Assembly (NCBI RefSeq): GCF_035917455.1
Contig: NZ_CP109078.1
Span: forward strand, 4,340,001 to 4,404,000
Direction of reading: 5' to 3'
Source of the DNA: Micromonospora sp. NBC_01796
Lineage (GTDB): Bacteria > Actinomycetota > Actinomycetes > Mycobacteriales > Micromonosporaceae
DNA: 64,000 nt
Below are positions 1 to 7,997 of the stretch, piece after piece. Positions within the stretch are counted from its first letter, which is position 1. Every line of letters starts with the position of its first letter. Under the pieces are notes generated by a model, which was not told where the DNA came from, ran no database searches, and worked only from the letters and a program-made list of their open reading frames with translations. Both the position numbers and the translations under genes were made by a program.

Positions 1-1
1 C

Positions 2-433
2 GTCGACCAGATGATGCTCTCCCCGGCGTACGCGTACGACAAGGCGCCGGACCAGGAGCACTTCCTCGGGGTGCAGGAGACCCGGTCGATGTTCAGCAAG
101 GCGTTCGGGGACGGGCGGCGGCGCAAGTGGCGGCTGAACCACTCGCCGCTGTTCCTGGACTTCCTGGAGGGGAAGGTCGACTTCCCGTGCACCGCCTGGG
201 CGATCCCGTCGTACTCGCTGTTCGGGTGGCAGCGCCCGTGTTACCTGATGAACGACGGCTACACCAAGACGTACAAGGAGTTGATCGAGACCACCGACTG
301 GGAGAGTTACGGTCGGGGCAAGGACTCCCGGTGCGCCAACTGCATGGCCCACTGCGGGTACGAGCCCACCGCCGTCCTGGCCACCATGAACTCCCTGACC
401 CAGTCCATCCGGGCGCTCCGCTCGACGAGCTGA
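2..433 (+). CDS. hpnH: HpnH-type adenosyl hopene transferase, C-terminal part (partial at left edge)
   Basis: This is the 3' end of a gene that enters from the left edge; 143 residues are visible. They resemble the C-terminal region of HpnH, the radical-SAM enzyme that attaches a 5'-deoxyadenosyl group to hopene in making extended, side-chain-bearing hopanoids. The evidence is the conserved tail CANCMAHCGYEPTAV near the end and the preceding FPCTAW and YLMNDGY segments typical of this family (DUF3463 region). The radical-SAM CxxxCxxC core lies outside the window and cannot be checked. The stop is 18 bp from the stop of the convergent dehydrogenase. Other radical-SAM enzymes of the same subfamily are the only realistic alternative. 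Confidence 0.85.
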   Translation, partial: VDQMMLSPAYAYDKAPDQEHFLGVQETRSMFSKAFGDGRRRKWRLNHSPLFLDFLEGKVDFPCTAWAIPSYSLFGWQRPCYLMNDGYTKTYKELIETTDWESYGRGKDSRCANCMAHCGYEPTAVLATMNSLTQSIRALRSTS

Positions 434-451
434 GCCCCCGGGGCAGTCCGT

Positions 452-1213
452 TCAGCCCCACCGTCGGGAGAGGGTCCGGTAGGTGTGGGGGAGGGTGGAG
501 CGGATCGCCACCGGCAGGCGTAGCCAGTTGGGCAGGTACGCCTCGGGGCGCCCGGCGAACATGGCGGTGAGCAGGGCGGCCGAGGCCCGTGCGGCCGGCA
601 CCGGCCGGGGGGACCGGCGGTCGTAGGGGCGACCCCGGCGTACGAAGAAGGCGGTGTCCACGACGGCCGGCACGAGTTCGGTGACCACGATCCCGTGTCC
701 GGCCGTCTCGTGGCGCAGGCTGTCGGCGAAGACGCTCAGCCCGGCCTTGGTCCCCGAGTAGACGGCCTCCTCGCGTACGCCGAGCCGGCCGGCGATCGAG
801 CCGACGAAACCGAGGTGTCCCCGGCCCCGGGCCAGCATGCCGGGCAGTACGGCCCGGGTGAGCAGGATCGGCGCGGTCAGGTTGAGTGCGACCATCCGCG
901 CGATCTCCGGCTCGGTCATCCCGGTCAACGGCCCGGCCCACCCCTGACCGGCGTTGTTGACCAGCACGTCGACGCGTCCCGCCTCGGTCAGCACCCGCTC
1001 GGCCAGGTCGGCCGCCCCGGCCGGCTCGGTGAGGTCCCCGATGATCGCCGTACCACCGATCCGGTCGGCGAGTTCGGTGAGCCGGGTGGCGTCCCGGCCG
1101 GCGAGGAAGACCGTGGCGCCGGCGCCGGCGAGTTGCCGGGCCGCCGCCGCGCCGATCCCGGACGACCCACCGGTGACCAGCGCCGTAGCGCCGTCGATGC
1201 GGAAAGCTCCCAT
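452..1213 (-). CDS. SDR family NAD(P)-dependent oxidoreductase
   Basis: A 253-residue classical short-chain dehydrogenase/reductase, presumably cytosolic. The Rossmann cofactor motif TGGSSGIG is at residues 14-21, NNAG at 86-89, and the catalytic Ser139, Tyr152 and Lys156 (YSGTK) are all present. Length is normal for the family. The substrate cannot be read from sequence. I chose the ATG at 1213 because the Rossmann strand follows at once (MGAFRIDGATALVTGG); a TTG at 1261 would add 16 residues without recognisable sequence. It is convergent with hpnH and divergent from the conservon operon about 260 bp away. Confidence 0.88.
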   Translation of the reverse strand: MGAFRIDGATALVTGGSSGIGAAAARQLAGAGATVFLAGRDATRLTELADRIGGTAIIGDLTEPAGAADLAERVLTEAGRVDVLVNNAGQGWAGPLTGMTEPEIARMVALNLTAPILLTRAVLPGMLARGRGHLGFVGSIAGRLGVREEAVYSGTKAGLSVFADSLRHETAGHGIVVTELVPAVVDTAFFVRRGRPYDRRSPRPVPAARASAALLTAMFAGRPEAYLPNWLRLPVAIRSTLPHTYRTLSRRWG

Positions 1214-1474
1214 CCCGGTAGTGTCGCCGCTCCGCGCCCCGAAGACCGGCAGACCGGACAAACTCGGCGCGTCGTATGGCTGTTCGTCGATGCCCGGTCC
1301 CTAGGGGTATGCACCGCGTGTGGAGCGCCAACCCCTATTGCCGTTCCCGAACGGGGCTGATTAGCTACAGCGAGCTATGACGCAAAACCCTCGAACCATA
1401 AATAAATGGTGTGCCCGTGGTGAGTTCGTCACTGATCCGGAAGAACAGGATATGTGCTGCTCAAAGGCTTGCCG

Positions 1475-2803
1475 ATGAACCGGCCGGGTGGACTACGACG
1501 TCGGGTTGCCCGCTGGTTGGACCCGTCCGTGGACGACAGGTTCCCGCCCGGACCGACCGCGACGTACGACGTCACCACGCCCCCGCCCGTCCCCGTCCCG
1601 CCCGGTCCGGACACCGGCGCCGCGCGGGCCTGGCCGGCGCTCTGTGAACAGTTCGCGCTGCGGATCCTCTCCGCCGCCTACCAGACCGGTGGGCAGCTCG
1701 CGGCGGTCGAGGCGGACGAACAGGATCCGGGCCGGCTGGCCCAGTTCTACCGGATCGACCACGCCAACACCCGGATCCGGCGGCAGGCGGAGAACCTGCT
1801 GGTCCTGGCCGGTCGTACGGTCGACGACGCCGGACGTCAGATCACCTCGCTGCTGGACGTGGTACGGGCGGGGACCTCGGCGATCGAGCACTACCCCCGG
1901 GTACGCCTCGGCGTGATCGCCCATCTCGCCGTGGTCGACTTCGCGGCGGACGACGTGATCCGGGTGCTGACCGAGGTGCTCGACAACGCGACCCGGTTCT
2001 CCCCACCGGCCGCACCGGTGACCGTCTCGGCCCACCTGACCGAGGTGGGCAGCGTCCTGCTCCGGGTCGAGGACACCGGACTGGGCTTCGCCCCCGCGCA
2101 ACTCGTGGACGTCAACAACATGCTGGCCAGTTCCGTACCGGTGACCGTGGCCGAGGCCACCGCCAGCCGGCTGGGCCTGCTGGTGGTGCAACGACTCGCC
2201 GCCGCGCACCGGATCGGCGTACGCCTGACCGCCCGACCCGGCGGCGGTACGACCGCCACTGTGCTGCTCCCCGCCGGACTGCTCTGCGAGATCCCGTCCG
2301 CCCCGGAGCCCCCACCCCGCCCGCTCCCGTCTCCCGGTCAACTCCCGCCCCCGTCCCCGGGTCAGCTCCCACCGCCTCCGCCGCTCGGTCAGGTGCCACC
2401 GCCTCCGCCGCTCGGTCAGCTTCCGCGCAACGGCAGCGACCCGTCCGGTCCCCGTATCGGCAGTGACCCGTCGGGTCAGCGTAACGGGAGTGACCCGTCC
2501 GGTCCCCGTAACGGGAGTGACCCGTCCGGTCAGCGCAACGGTCGTGGCCCGGCGGGTCAGCGCAACGGCGCCGGTGTGCCGGCGGCCGGTCCGGCCCGCA
2601 ACAACCTGCCCCGGCGGGAACCGGCGAGTCTGCGCGGGGACATGCCGCCGCCCCGCCCCCTCGGACCGGGCGGCCCGACGGTCGGGTCCGACCAGCTCGC
2701 CTGGCCGGACGAGACGATCGACTTCGCCGCCGGATTCCGCGACGGCCGAGAACCGCACCCCGGCAACCGTTCTGAAGGACACCGTGATGACCAGCCCGCG
2801 TAA
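1475..2803 (+). CDS. Conservon histidine-kinase-like ATPase (CvnA type, soluble short form)
   Basis: First gene of a conservon, the four-gene actinobacterial cassette of kinase-like ATPase, roadblock protein, DUF742 protein and small GTPase. A DHp-like helix with IDHANTRIRRQAENLL (His96) precedes a HATPase domain at about 153-267 with N-box EVLDNATRFSPP and G-box EDTGLGFAP. Unlike full CvnA proteins it has no signal, membrane or extracellular sensor segment, so it is probably cytosolic. The last ~165 residues are proline-rich, with PPPPPLGQ units and five NGSDPSG(P/Q)R-like 9-residue repeats. ATG 1475 follows AAAGG; GTG 1454 would add 7 residues. The next gene overlaps by 17 bp, so translation is likely coupled. 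Confidence 0.85.
   Translation: MNRPGGLRRRVARWLDPSVDDRFPPGPTATYDVTTPPPVPVPPGPDTGAARAWPALCEQFALRILSAAYQTGGQLAAVEADEQDPGRLAQFYRIDHANTRIRRQAENLLVLAGRTVDDAGRQITSLLDVVRAGTSAIEHYPRVRLGVIAHLAVVDFAADDVIRVLTEVLDNATRFSPPAAPVTVSAHLTEVGSVLLRVEDTGLGFAPAQLVDVNNMLASSVPVTVAEATASRLGLLVVQRLAAAHRIGVRLTARPGGGTTATVLLPAGLLCEIPSAPEPPPRPLPSPGQLPPPSPGQLPPPPPLGQVPPPPPLGQLPRNGSDPSGPRIGSDPSGQRNGSDPSGPRNGSDPSGQRNGRGPAGQRNGAGVPAAGPARNNLPRREPASLRGDMPPPRPLGPGGPTVGSDQLAWPDETIDFAAGFRDGREPHPGNRSEGHRDDQPA
2329..2571 (+). repeat. In-frame short tandem repeats encoding the Pro/Gly/Asp-rich tail
   Basis: A run of near-repeat units inside the conservon ATPase gene. The first part repeats PPPPPLGQ-type units; the second repeats a 27-bp unit encoding NGSDPSGPR or NGSDPSGQR about four to five times with small variation. 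All units keep the reading frame, which suggests selection for a flexible tail whose length may vary between strains. Confidence 0.75.
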
Positions 2804-3248
2804 CGACCTCTCCCGCCCGCCGGCAGTCCACTCCCCACAGGACTTCGCGTGGCTGATCGGCCGGTTCGCGGCCGAGACGTCCGGGGTGACGCACGCCCTG
2901 CTGGTCAGCCTGGACGGGCTGCAACTCGTCGCCTCCGAGGCCGTGCCCCGCGACCTCGGCGACCAGTTGGCCGCCCTGACCTCCGGGCTGCTCAGCATGG
3001 CCGACCGCAGTGCCGCCCTGCTCGACCTGGGGCTCTCCGAGTACCTCACGGTCCGCCTGCCCGGCGGGCACCTGCTGTTCATGCGGGTGGGCGACTCGGC
3101 CGGGCTCGCGGTCGCCGCCACCGCCGGCTGTGACCTGCGGGTGGTGGCGTACCAGATGACGAAGTTCGTGGGGGCGGTCGGTCACCTGCTCAGCCCGCAG
3201 ATGCGCAGCGACCTGCAACGGCGTACCGCGAGCCAGGGCGCCGGCTGA
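2787..3248 (+). CDS. Roadblock/LC7 domain protein (CvnB type)
   Basis: A 153-residue protein almost entirely made of one Roadblock/LC7 fold, the domain that binds or regulates small GTPases (compare MglB). Typical features are THALLVSLDGLQLVASEAVP, the central helix with LTSGLLSMADRSA, and the C-terminal MTKFVGAVGHLL. It is second in the conservon and overlaps the ATPase gene by 17 bp. The start ATG 2787 is preceded by GAAGGA seven bases upstream; a GTG at 2784 is also possible. It probably acts on the GTPase encoded two genes downstream. Confidence 0.9.
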   Translation: MTSPRNDLSRPPAVHSPQDFAWLIGRFAAETSGVTHALLVSLDGLQLVASEAVPRDLGDQLAALTSGLLSMADRSAALLDLGLSEYLTVRLPGGHLLFMRVGDSAGLAVAATAGCDLRVVAYQMTKFVGAVGHLLSPQMRSDLQRRTASQGAG

Positions 3249-3305
3249 CCACCCCGTACCACCGCACGACCCCGACCGCGCACTCACGAGGGAGCGAACG
3301 CCACC

Positions 3306-3650
3306 GTGGCTACCGCACATTGGAAGGTGCGACCCTACGTGCTGACCGGCGGCCGTACCCGGACCCGGCAGCGTCTGCTCGTGCACACCCTCATCTCGGT
3401 GTCGTACTACGACCCACGGTTCGCCGCCGGTCTGCCGCCGGAGACCAGGTCCCTCTACGACCGGGCCCGCCGGACCACGTCGGTCGCCGAACTCTCGGCG
3501 TACTCCGGGATGCCGCTGGGGGTGACCCGCGTGGTCATCGACGACCTCGCCACCACCAACCGGTTGCAGGTCCACCCGGAGACCTACTCGTCCCCGTTCG
3601 ACTCCCGGCTTCTGGAAAGACTCCGCGATGGCCTCCTACAGCTCGCCTGA
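3306..3650 (+). CDS. DUF742 protein (CvnC type)
   Basis: A 114-residue DUF742 protein, third component of the conservon. The family signature is visible: VRPYVLTGGRTRTRQ at the N-terminus, then a winged-helix-like region (LYDRARRTTSVAELSAYSGMPLGVTRVVIDDL) ending in a short tail. The start is GTG 3306, with GAGGGAG about 10 bases upstream. Its 3' end overlaps the GTPase gene by 23 bp. In the family the protein is thought to link kinase and GTPase; its biochemical role is unknown. Confidence 0.9.
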   Translation: MATAHWKVRPYVLTGGRTRTRQRLLVHTLISVSYYDPRFAAGLPPETRSLYDRARRTTSVAELSAYSGMPLGVTRVVIDDLATTNRLQVHPETYSSPFDSRLLERLRDGLLQLA

Positions 3651-4257
3651 GCGCCCCGTGCCGACCTCCGCGAAGATCGTCATCGCCGGTGGATTCGGGG
3701 TGGGCAAGACCACCCTCGTCGGGTCGATCTCGGAGATCCCGCCGGTCAACACCGAGGCATGGATGACCGCGGCGAGCGAGTCGGTGGACCGGCTCGACCC
3801 GGGCATCGACAAGACCACGACCACCGTGGCGATGGACTTCGGCCGGCGGACCGTCGCCGAGGACCTGGTCCTCTACCTCTTCGGTACGCCCGGCCAGGCG
3901 CGGTTCTGGCCGATGTGGGACGACCTGTGCCGGGGTGCGGTGGGTGCCATGGTCCTGGTCGACACCCGAAGGCTGGACGTGTCGTTCGCGGCGGTCAACT
4001 ACTTCGAACAGGACAGCACCCTGCCGTTCGTGGTCTGCGTCAACCTCTTCGACGGCCGGCTCACCCACCAGTTGGCCGACGTACGCCGGGCGTTGGCGCT
4101 CGGCCCGGACGTGCCGGTGATCACCTGCGACGCCCGGGACGCCGGCTCGGTCGCCCGTGCCCTGCTCGCCGTCGTGGAGCACACCATCCGGCGTACGGGC
4201 GGCGGCACCCCGACCGGCCGCCTCACCGCCCTCGCCCCCGCTTCCGCCCACCGATAG
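3628..4257 (+). CDS. Conservon small GTPase (CvnD type)
   Basis: A 209-residue Ras-like ATP/GTP-binding protein. The P-loop GGFGVGKTT lies at residues 21-29, the switch II equivalent is LFGTPGQARFW, and the G4 position reads NLFDG rather than NKxD, as is usual for conservon GTPases. It probably completes a membrane-proximal switch complex with the roadblock and DUF742 proteins. The gene overlaps DUF742 by 23 bp and is followed 26 bp later by a flavin monooxygenase in the same direction, so that enzyme is likely a co-transcribed output or partner. Confidence 0.92.
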   Translation: MASYSSPERPVPTSAKIVIAGGFGVGKTTLVGSISEIPPVNTEAWMTAASESVDRLDPGIDKTTTTVAMDFGRRTVAEDLVLYLFGTPGQARFWPMWDDLCRGAVGAMVLVDTRRLDVSFAAVNYFEQDSTLPFVVCVNLFDGRLTHQLADVRRALALGPDVPVITCDARDAGSVARALLAVVEHTIRRTGGGTPTGRLTALAPASAHR

Positions 4258-4283
4258 AGCCCTACCACCCCTCGGGAGAAACG

Positions 4284-5519
4284 ATGCGGAAAATCCTGAT
4301 CGTCGGCGCCGGACAGTCCGGCCTGCAGCTCGGTCTCAGCCTGCTCGCCGAGGGCTACCAGGTGACCGTGATGTCGGCGCGTACCCCGGAGGAGATCCGC
4401 GAGGGCTGGGTGATGAGCACCCAGGCGATGTTCCACCAGGCCCTGCAGACCGAGCGCGCGTACGGGCTGAACCTCTGGGAGGACAGGGCACCCCGGATCG
4501 CCGGGTTGCACGTCTCGCTCTCCGCGCCTCCCGGCACCCGGGCGTTGAGCATCGTCGCCCCGCTCGACGAACCGGGGCAGAGCACCGACCAGCGGCTGAA
4601 GATGGCGGCCTGGCTGGAGCTGTTCGAGGAGCGCGGCGGGATCGTCCACTACCAGGGGGTCACCACCGCCGACCTGGACGGGCTCACCCGGATCGGCCGG
4701 TACGACCTGACCGTGGTCGCCGCCGGCAAGGGTGAACTCGTCGGCGTCTTCGACCGCGACACCGCCCGTTCGCCGTACGCCGCCCCGCAGCGCGGCCTGG
4801 CGGTGTCGTACGTGCACGGGCTGGCCCCGGACCCCCGGTACCCGGCGCCGAGCGTCGGCTTCAACGCCGTACCCGGGTTGGGGGAACTGTTCGTGATCCC
4901 GGCCCTGACCCGCACCGGACCGTGCGACATCCTGTTCTGGGAGGCGGTCCCGGATGGTCCCCTGGACCTGTGGCAGGAGCGTCTCGACCCGGCCGAGCAG
5001 CTCAAGCTCACCGTCGAGCTGGCCCGCCGCTACACCCCCTGGGTGTACGACCGCTGCGCCGACGTCGAACTCACCGACGCCCGCGCCACCCTCTCCGGCC
5101 GGTACACCCCGACCGTCCGGCACCCGGTCGCCGAGTTGCCCTCCGGTGGGCTGGTGCTGGGCATGGCCGACGTGGTCATCTCCAACGACCCGATCACCGG
5201 CCAGGGGAGCAACACTGCGGCGAAGTGCGCCGCCGCGTACGTGGAGGCGATCGTCCGGCACGGCGACCAGCCGTTCGACCGGGCCTGGATGGAACGGACC
5301 TTCGCCGACTTCTGGGACCGGACCGGTGCGTCGGTGACCGACTGGACCAACGCGATGCTGGCGCCGCTGCCCGAGCACGTACAGCAGATCCTCGGTACCG
5401 CGGCGAACAACCCGACGGTGGCCCGCCGGTTCGCCAACGGCTTCTCCGACCCCGCCGACTTCTCCGACTGGCTGATGGACCCGGCCAGGACCGCCGCCTA
5501 CCTGACCGCCGTCGCCTGA
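4284..5519 (+). CDS. Styrene/indole monooxygenase-like FAD-dependent monooxygenase (StyA type)
   Basis: A 411-residue flavoprotein of the two-component StyA/SmoA group. The N-terminal dinucleotide motif GAGQSGLQLGLSLL is followed by the StyA-type segment SARTPEEIREG, and the distal FAD/substrate region contains DPITGQGSNTAAKCA. Such enzymes epoxidise aryl alkenes or indole with FADH2 supplied by a separate reductase (StyB); no reductase gene is seen here. It is the last gene of the conservon operon, with GGGAGAA just before ATG 4284. Conservons with an attached redox enzyme are known (a cytochrome P450 in some Streptomyces operons); a StyA-like enzyme in this slot suggests a redox or small-molecule output. 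Substrate is unknown. Confidence 0.85.
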   Translation: MRKILIVGAGQSGLQLGLSLLAEGYQVTVMSARTPEEIREGWVMSTQAMFHQALQTERAYGLNLWEDRAPRIAGLHVSLSAPPGTRALSIVAPLDEPGQSTDQRLKMAAWLELFEERGGIVHYQGVTTADLDGLTRIGRYDLTVVAAGKGELVGVFDRDTARSPYAAPQRGLAVSYVHGLAPDPRYPAPSVGFNAVPGLGELFVIPALTRTGPCDILFWEAVPDGPLDLWQERLDPAEQLKLTVELARRYTPWVYDRCADVELTDARATLSGRYTPTVRHPVAELPSGGLVLGMADVVISNDPITGQGSNTAAKCAAAYVEAIVRHGDQPFDRAWMERTFADFWDRTGASVTDWTNAMLAPLPEHVQQILGTAANNPTVARRFANGFSDPADFSDWLMDPARTAAYLTAVA

Positions 5520-5544
5520 CCGGCCGCCGTTGCCCGACCTCGAC

Positions 5545-5588
5545 GGAAGGGCCCCTTTTATCGTCTTCTGTAGAGGAAGGGGCCCCTG
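5545..5588. repeat. GGGCCCC intergenic hairpin element
   Basis: Between the monooxygenase and DinB genes. Left arm AGGGCCCCTT (5548-5557) pairs with AAGGGGCCC (5577-5585) around a TATCGTCTTCTGTAGAGG loop. From memory this resembles a short repeat that is very common between genes in Micromonospora; I see no second copy in this window. It could also act as a terminator for the conservon operon, although the T run lies inside the hairpin. Confidence 0.6.
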
Positions 5589-5634
5589 CCGACACGGGAC
5601 AGTCGGGGACGGGTCGGCGCGGTTAGCGTGGGGC

Positions 5635-6138
5635 ATGGAGACGATGCCGCTCACCCCGCCGTTCGGCCCGGAACTCGTCGTCACCGCCGACGAGCGTCGG
5701 GTGCTGGAAGAATTTCTCGACTTCTACCGCCGGGTCATCGTGACCAAGCTGCATGAGGTGCCGGACGCCGACGCCAAGCGCCGCCACGTGCCGTCCGAGA
5801 CCACGCTCGCCGGGGTGCTCCGGCACATGTCGGTGGTGGAACGGAACTGGTTCCAGCACCACCTGGCCGGGCAGCCCACCCCGGCCGCCGACGCCGACGG
5901 TGGCTGGTCGGTCGAGCACACCACGATGGCGGAACTCCTGGAGGACTACACGCGGGAGTGTGCCCGGTCCCGCGCGACCGCCGCCGGGTACACCCTCGAC
6001 GACACCGGCACCCACGACCAGCTCGGGGTGGTGTCGCTGCGCTGGATCTACGTCCACATGATTGACGAGACCGCCCGGCACGCCGGCCACATCGACATCC
6101 TGCGTGAGCTCACCGACGGGTCCACCGGTTCCTGGTGA
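5635..6138 (+). CDS. DinB family protein (DUF664 type)
   Basis: A 167-residue four-helix DinB-like protein of the group related to mycothiol/bacillithiol-dependent enzymes. The metal-binding histidine pattern is present: an early His in GVLRHMSVVERNWFQHHL and the C-terminal HMIDETARHAGHIDILRE, which is diagnostic. Possible roles are thiol transfer or detoxification; the substrate is not predictable. ATG 5635 is used; ATG 5644 is an alternative. It stands alone between the conservon operon and the VOC fusion gene. Confidence 0.85.
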   Translation: METMPLTPPFGPELVVTADERRVLEEFLDFYRRVIVTKLHEVPDADAKRRHVPSETTLAGVLRHMSVVERNWFQHHLAGQPTPAADADGGWSVEHTTMAELLEDYTRECARSRATAAGYTLDDTGTHDQLGVVSLRWIYVHMIDETARHAGHIDILRELTDGSTGSW

Positions 6139-6231
6139 CGGCCGGGTGGCGCGTCCGGCCCGTTGGTCAGATGCGCCACATCCACCGTCGACGGCAACCA
6201 TCGGAGACCACCGCGGTCTATAACTGAGCAG

Positions 6232-7191
6232 GTGGACGGGGACGCGCGACTCTCGGCGGAGGAATTCCTGCGGACGCGGGGCACGGAGGAGATCACCCAT
6301 CCGGGCGGGACCCTCTACGACCACCTGTGCCGGGTCGCGGACCGGCTCGTCGCCTGGGGTGCGCCGCCCGATGTCCAACTGGCCGGGCTCTGCCACGCCA
6401 CCTACGGCACCGACGGATTCGACAACGCCCTGCTGGCGCCCTCCGACCGGGCCACCCTGGCCGAGGTGATCGGCCAGGACGCCGAGGCCCTGGTCTACCG
6501 GTACGGATCCGGTGACCGTCGCGCCGTCTATCCCCGGCTCGGTGAACCCGGCCCGGTGCCGTTCACGGACCGGTTCACCGGTCGGGTGGACCAGCCGACC
6601 GAGGCGGAACTGCGCGCCTTCGTGGAGATCACGGTCGCGAACGAACTCGACGTACTGGCCCACAACCCTGCCCTGGCGGCCGAGCACGGCGGTGCGCTGT
6701 GGCGGCTGTTCAGCCGGGTCCGGTCCCGGATGTCGCCCGCCGCCTGGCAGTCCTGCCAGCACCTGTTCGACGACAACGGGGACTGGGCCGGGGAGCGGCC
6801 GATCGCGGCGGTCCAGATCGACGTACTCGACCATCTGGTGCTGACGGTGGCCGACCTCGACCGTACGGTCGACTTCTACCGGCGGGCCCTGGGCATGCGT
6901 CCGGTGACCTTCGGTGCCGGCCGGCGTGCCCTGGCCTTCGGCACCAGCAAAATCAACCTGCACCAGCTCGGGGCGGAGTTCACCCCGCGTGCCGCGCACG
7001 CCACACCGGGCAGCGCCGACCTCTGCTTCGTCACCGGTACACCGCTGACCGAGGTGCTCGCCCACCTGGCCCGTGAAGGGGTGCCGGTCGAACTGGGACC
7101 GGTGTCGCGTACCGGGGCGATGGGGGAGATGAACAGCATCTACCTGCGTGATCCGGACGGCAATCTGATCGAGGTCAGCAACTACCCGTAG
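6232..7191 (+). CDS. Fusion: DUF6817-like N-terminal domain + VOC (glyoxalase-fold) domain
   Basis: A two-domain protein of about 319 residues. Residues ~1-195 begin with FLRTRGTEEITHPGGTLYDHLCRVADRL and CHATYGTDGF, which resemble the DUF6817/HD-like fold with His residues suited to metal binding. Residues ~200-319 form a VOC domain starting at IDVLDHLVLTVADLDRTV and ending NSIYLRDPDGNLIEVSNYP, with metal ligands expected at His and the final Glu. A two-part detoxification or ring-modifying enzyme is possible, but I do not know the substrate. Start is uncertain: GTG 6232 fits the domain boundary; TTG 6163 would add 23 residues. Confidence 0.75.
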   Translation: MDGDARLSAEEFLRTRGTEEITHPGGTLYDHLCRVADRLVAWGAPPDVQLAGLCHATYGTDGFDNALLAPSDRATLAEVIGQDAEALVYRYGSGDRRAVYPRLGEPGPVPFTDRFTGRVDQPTEAELRAFVEITVANELDVLAHNPALAAEHGGALWRLFSRVRSRMSPAAWQSCQHLFDDNGDWAGERPIAAVQIDVLDHLVLTVADLDRTVDFYRRALGMRPVTFGAGRRALAFGTSKINLHQLGAEFTPRAAHATPGSADLCFVTGTPLTEVLAHLAREGVPVELGPVSRTGAMGEMNSIYLRDPDGNLIEVSNYP

Positions 7192-7238
7192 CCGGCGAAC
7201 CAGTCCGGGAAGACGACCGGTCCCGGAAGGGGAAACCG

Positions 7239-7991
7239 ATGGCACGGATGGAGTACGCCGCCCCGCAGGCCGACGCGTTCGCCGCGAACCGGCACCTGGG
7301 CCCCGACGCGGTCGCGCACTGGCGGCCCGCCGTCGCCCGGCACCTGCGACCCCGGCCCGGAATGCGGCTGCTGGACCTGGGCGCAGGCACCGGCACCTGG
7401 GCCCGTACCTTCGCCGGCTGGTACGGGGTGGACGTGATCGCGGTGGAGCCGTCGGCCGAGATGCGGGCCCGCTGTGTACACCCCGATCCGCTGGCCGGGG
7501 ACGCCGCCGCCGTACCCCTGCCCGCCGCGTACGTCGACGGGGGCTGGATGTCGACGGTCATCCACCACGTACCGGACCTGACCGCCGCCGCGGTCGAGTT
7601 GCGCCGGGTGCTCCGCCCCGGCGCGCCCCTGCTGATCCGTTCGGCGTTCGCCGGGCGGCACGAGCAGATCAACCTGTTCCGGTACTTCCCCGAAGCGGTC
7701 CGGATCCTGGACAGCTATCCGAGCGTGGCGGGGGTCTGCTCGGCCTTCGGCGCGGCGGGTTTCGGGTTCGTCGCGCTCGAACAGGTGCCGCAGGTGAGCG
7801 CCGCCTCGCTGGCCGTGGCGGCGGCCGAGTTGCGCCGGGCGGCGCACACCCCGTTGCAACTGATCACCGACGCGGAGTACGAGGCCGGTCTCGACCGGCT
7901 GCGGGCGGCGGCCCGGTCGGCCGGTCCGACCGACGCGCCCGTGGTCGACCGGCTCGACCTGCTGGTGCTGCGCCGCTCCGGGAAGCCCTGA
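7239..7991 (+). CDS. Class I SAM-dependent methyltransferase
   Basis: A 250-residue Rossmann-fold methyltransferase. Motif I, LLDLGAGTGTWARTF, lies around residues 44-58; VDVIAVEPSAEM provides the acidic residue that binds the SAM ribose; GWMSTVIHHVPDL is motif II/III of the UbiE/MenG-like subgroup. GGAAGGGG stands about 6 bases before ATG 7239. It follows the VOC fusion by 47 bp on the same strand and may share its transcript. Its stop is 6 bp from that of the convergent MFS gene. Substrate unknown. Confidence 0.87.
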   Translation: MARMEYAAPQADAFAANRHLGPDAVAHWRPAVARHLRPRPGMRLLDLGAGTGTWARTFAGWYGVDVIAVEPSAEMRARCVHPDPLAGDAAAVPLPAAYVDGGWMSTVIHHVPDLTAAAVELRRVLRPGAPLLIRSAFAGRHEQINLFRYFPEAVRILDSYPSVAGVCSAFGAAGFGFVALEQVPQVSAASLAVAAAELRRAAHTPLQLITDAEYEAGLDRLRAAARSAGPTDAPVVDRLDLLVLRRSGKP

Positions 7992-7997
7992 CCGGTG

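Noticed and set aside
93-1331. 412-codon minus-strand frame over the hpnH end and dehydrogenase region
   Set aside because: It is an Arg/Gly/Pro-rich shadow of the SDR gene in another frame; the SDR frame has all catalytic motifs.
1493-3121. Long minus-strand open frame opposite the conservon genes
   Set aside because: High GC gives long antisense frames; it has no domain and overlaps two well-supported plus-strand genes.
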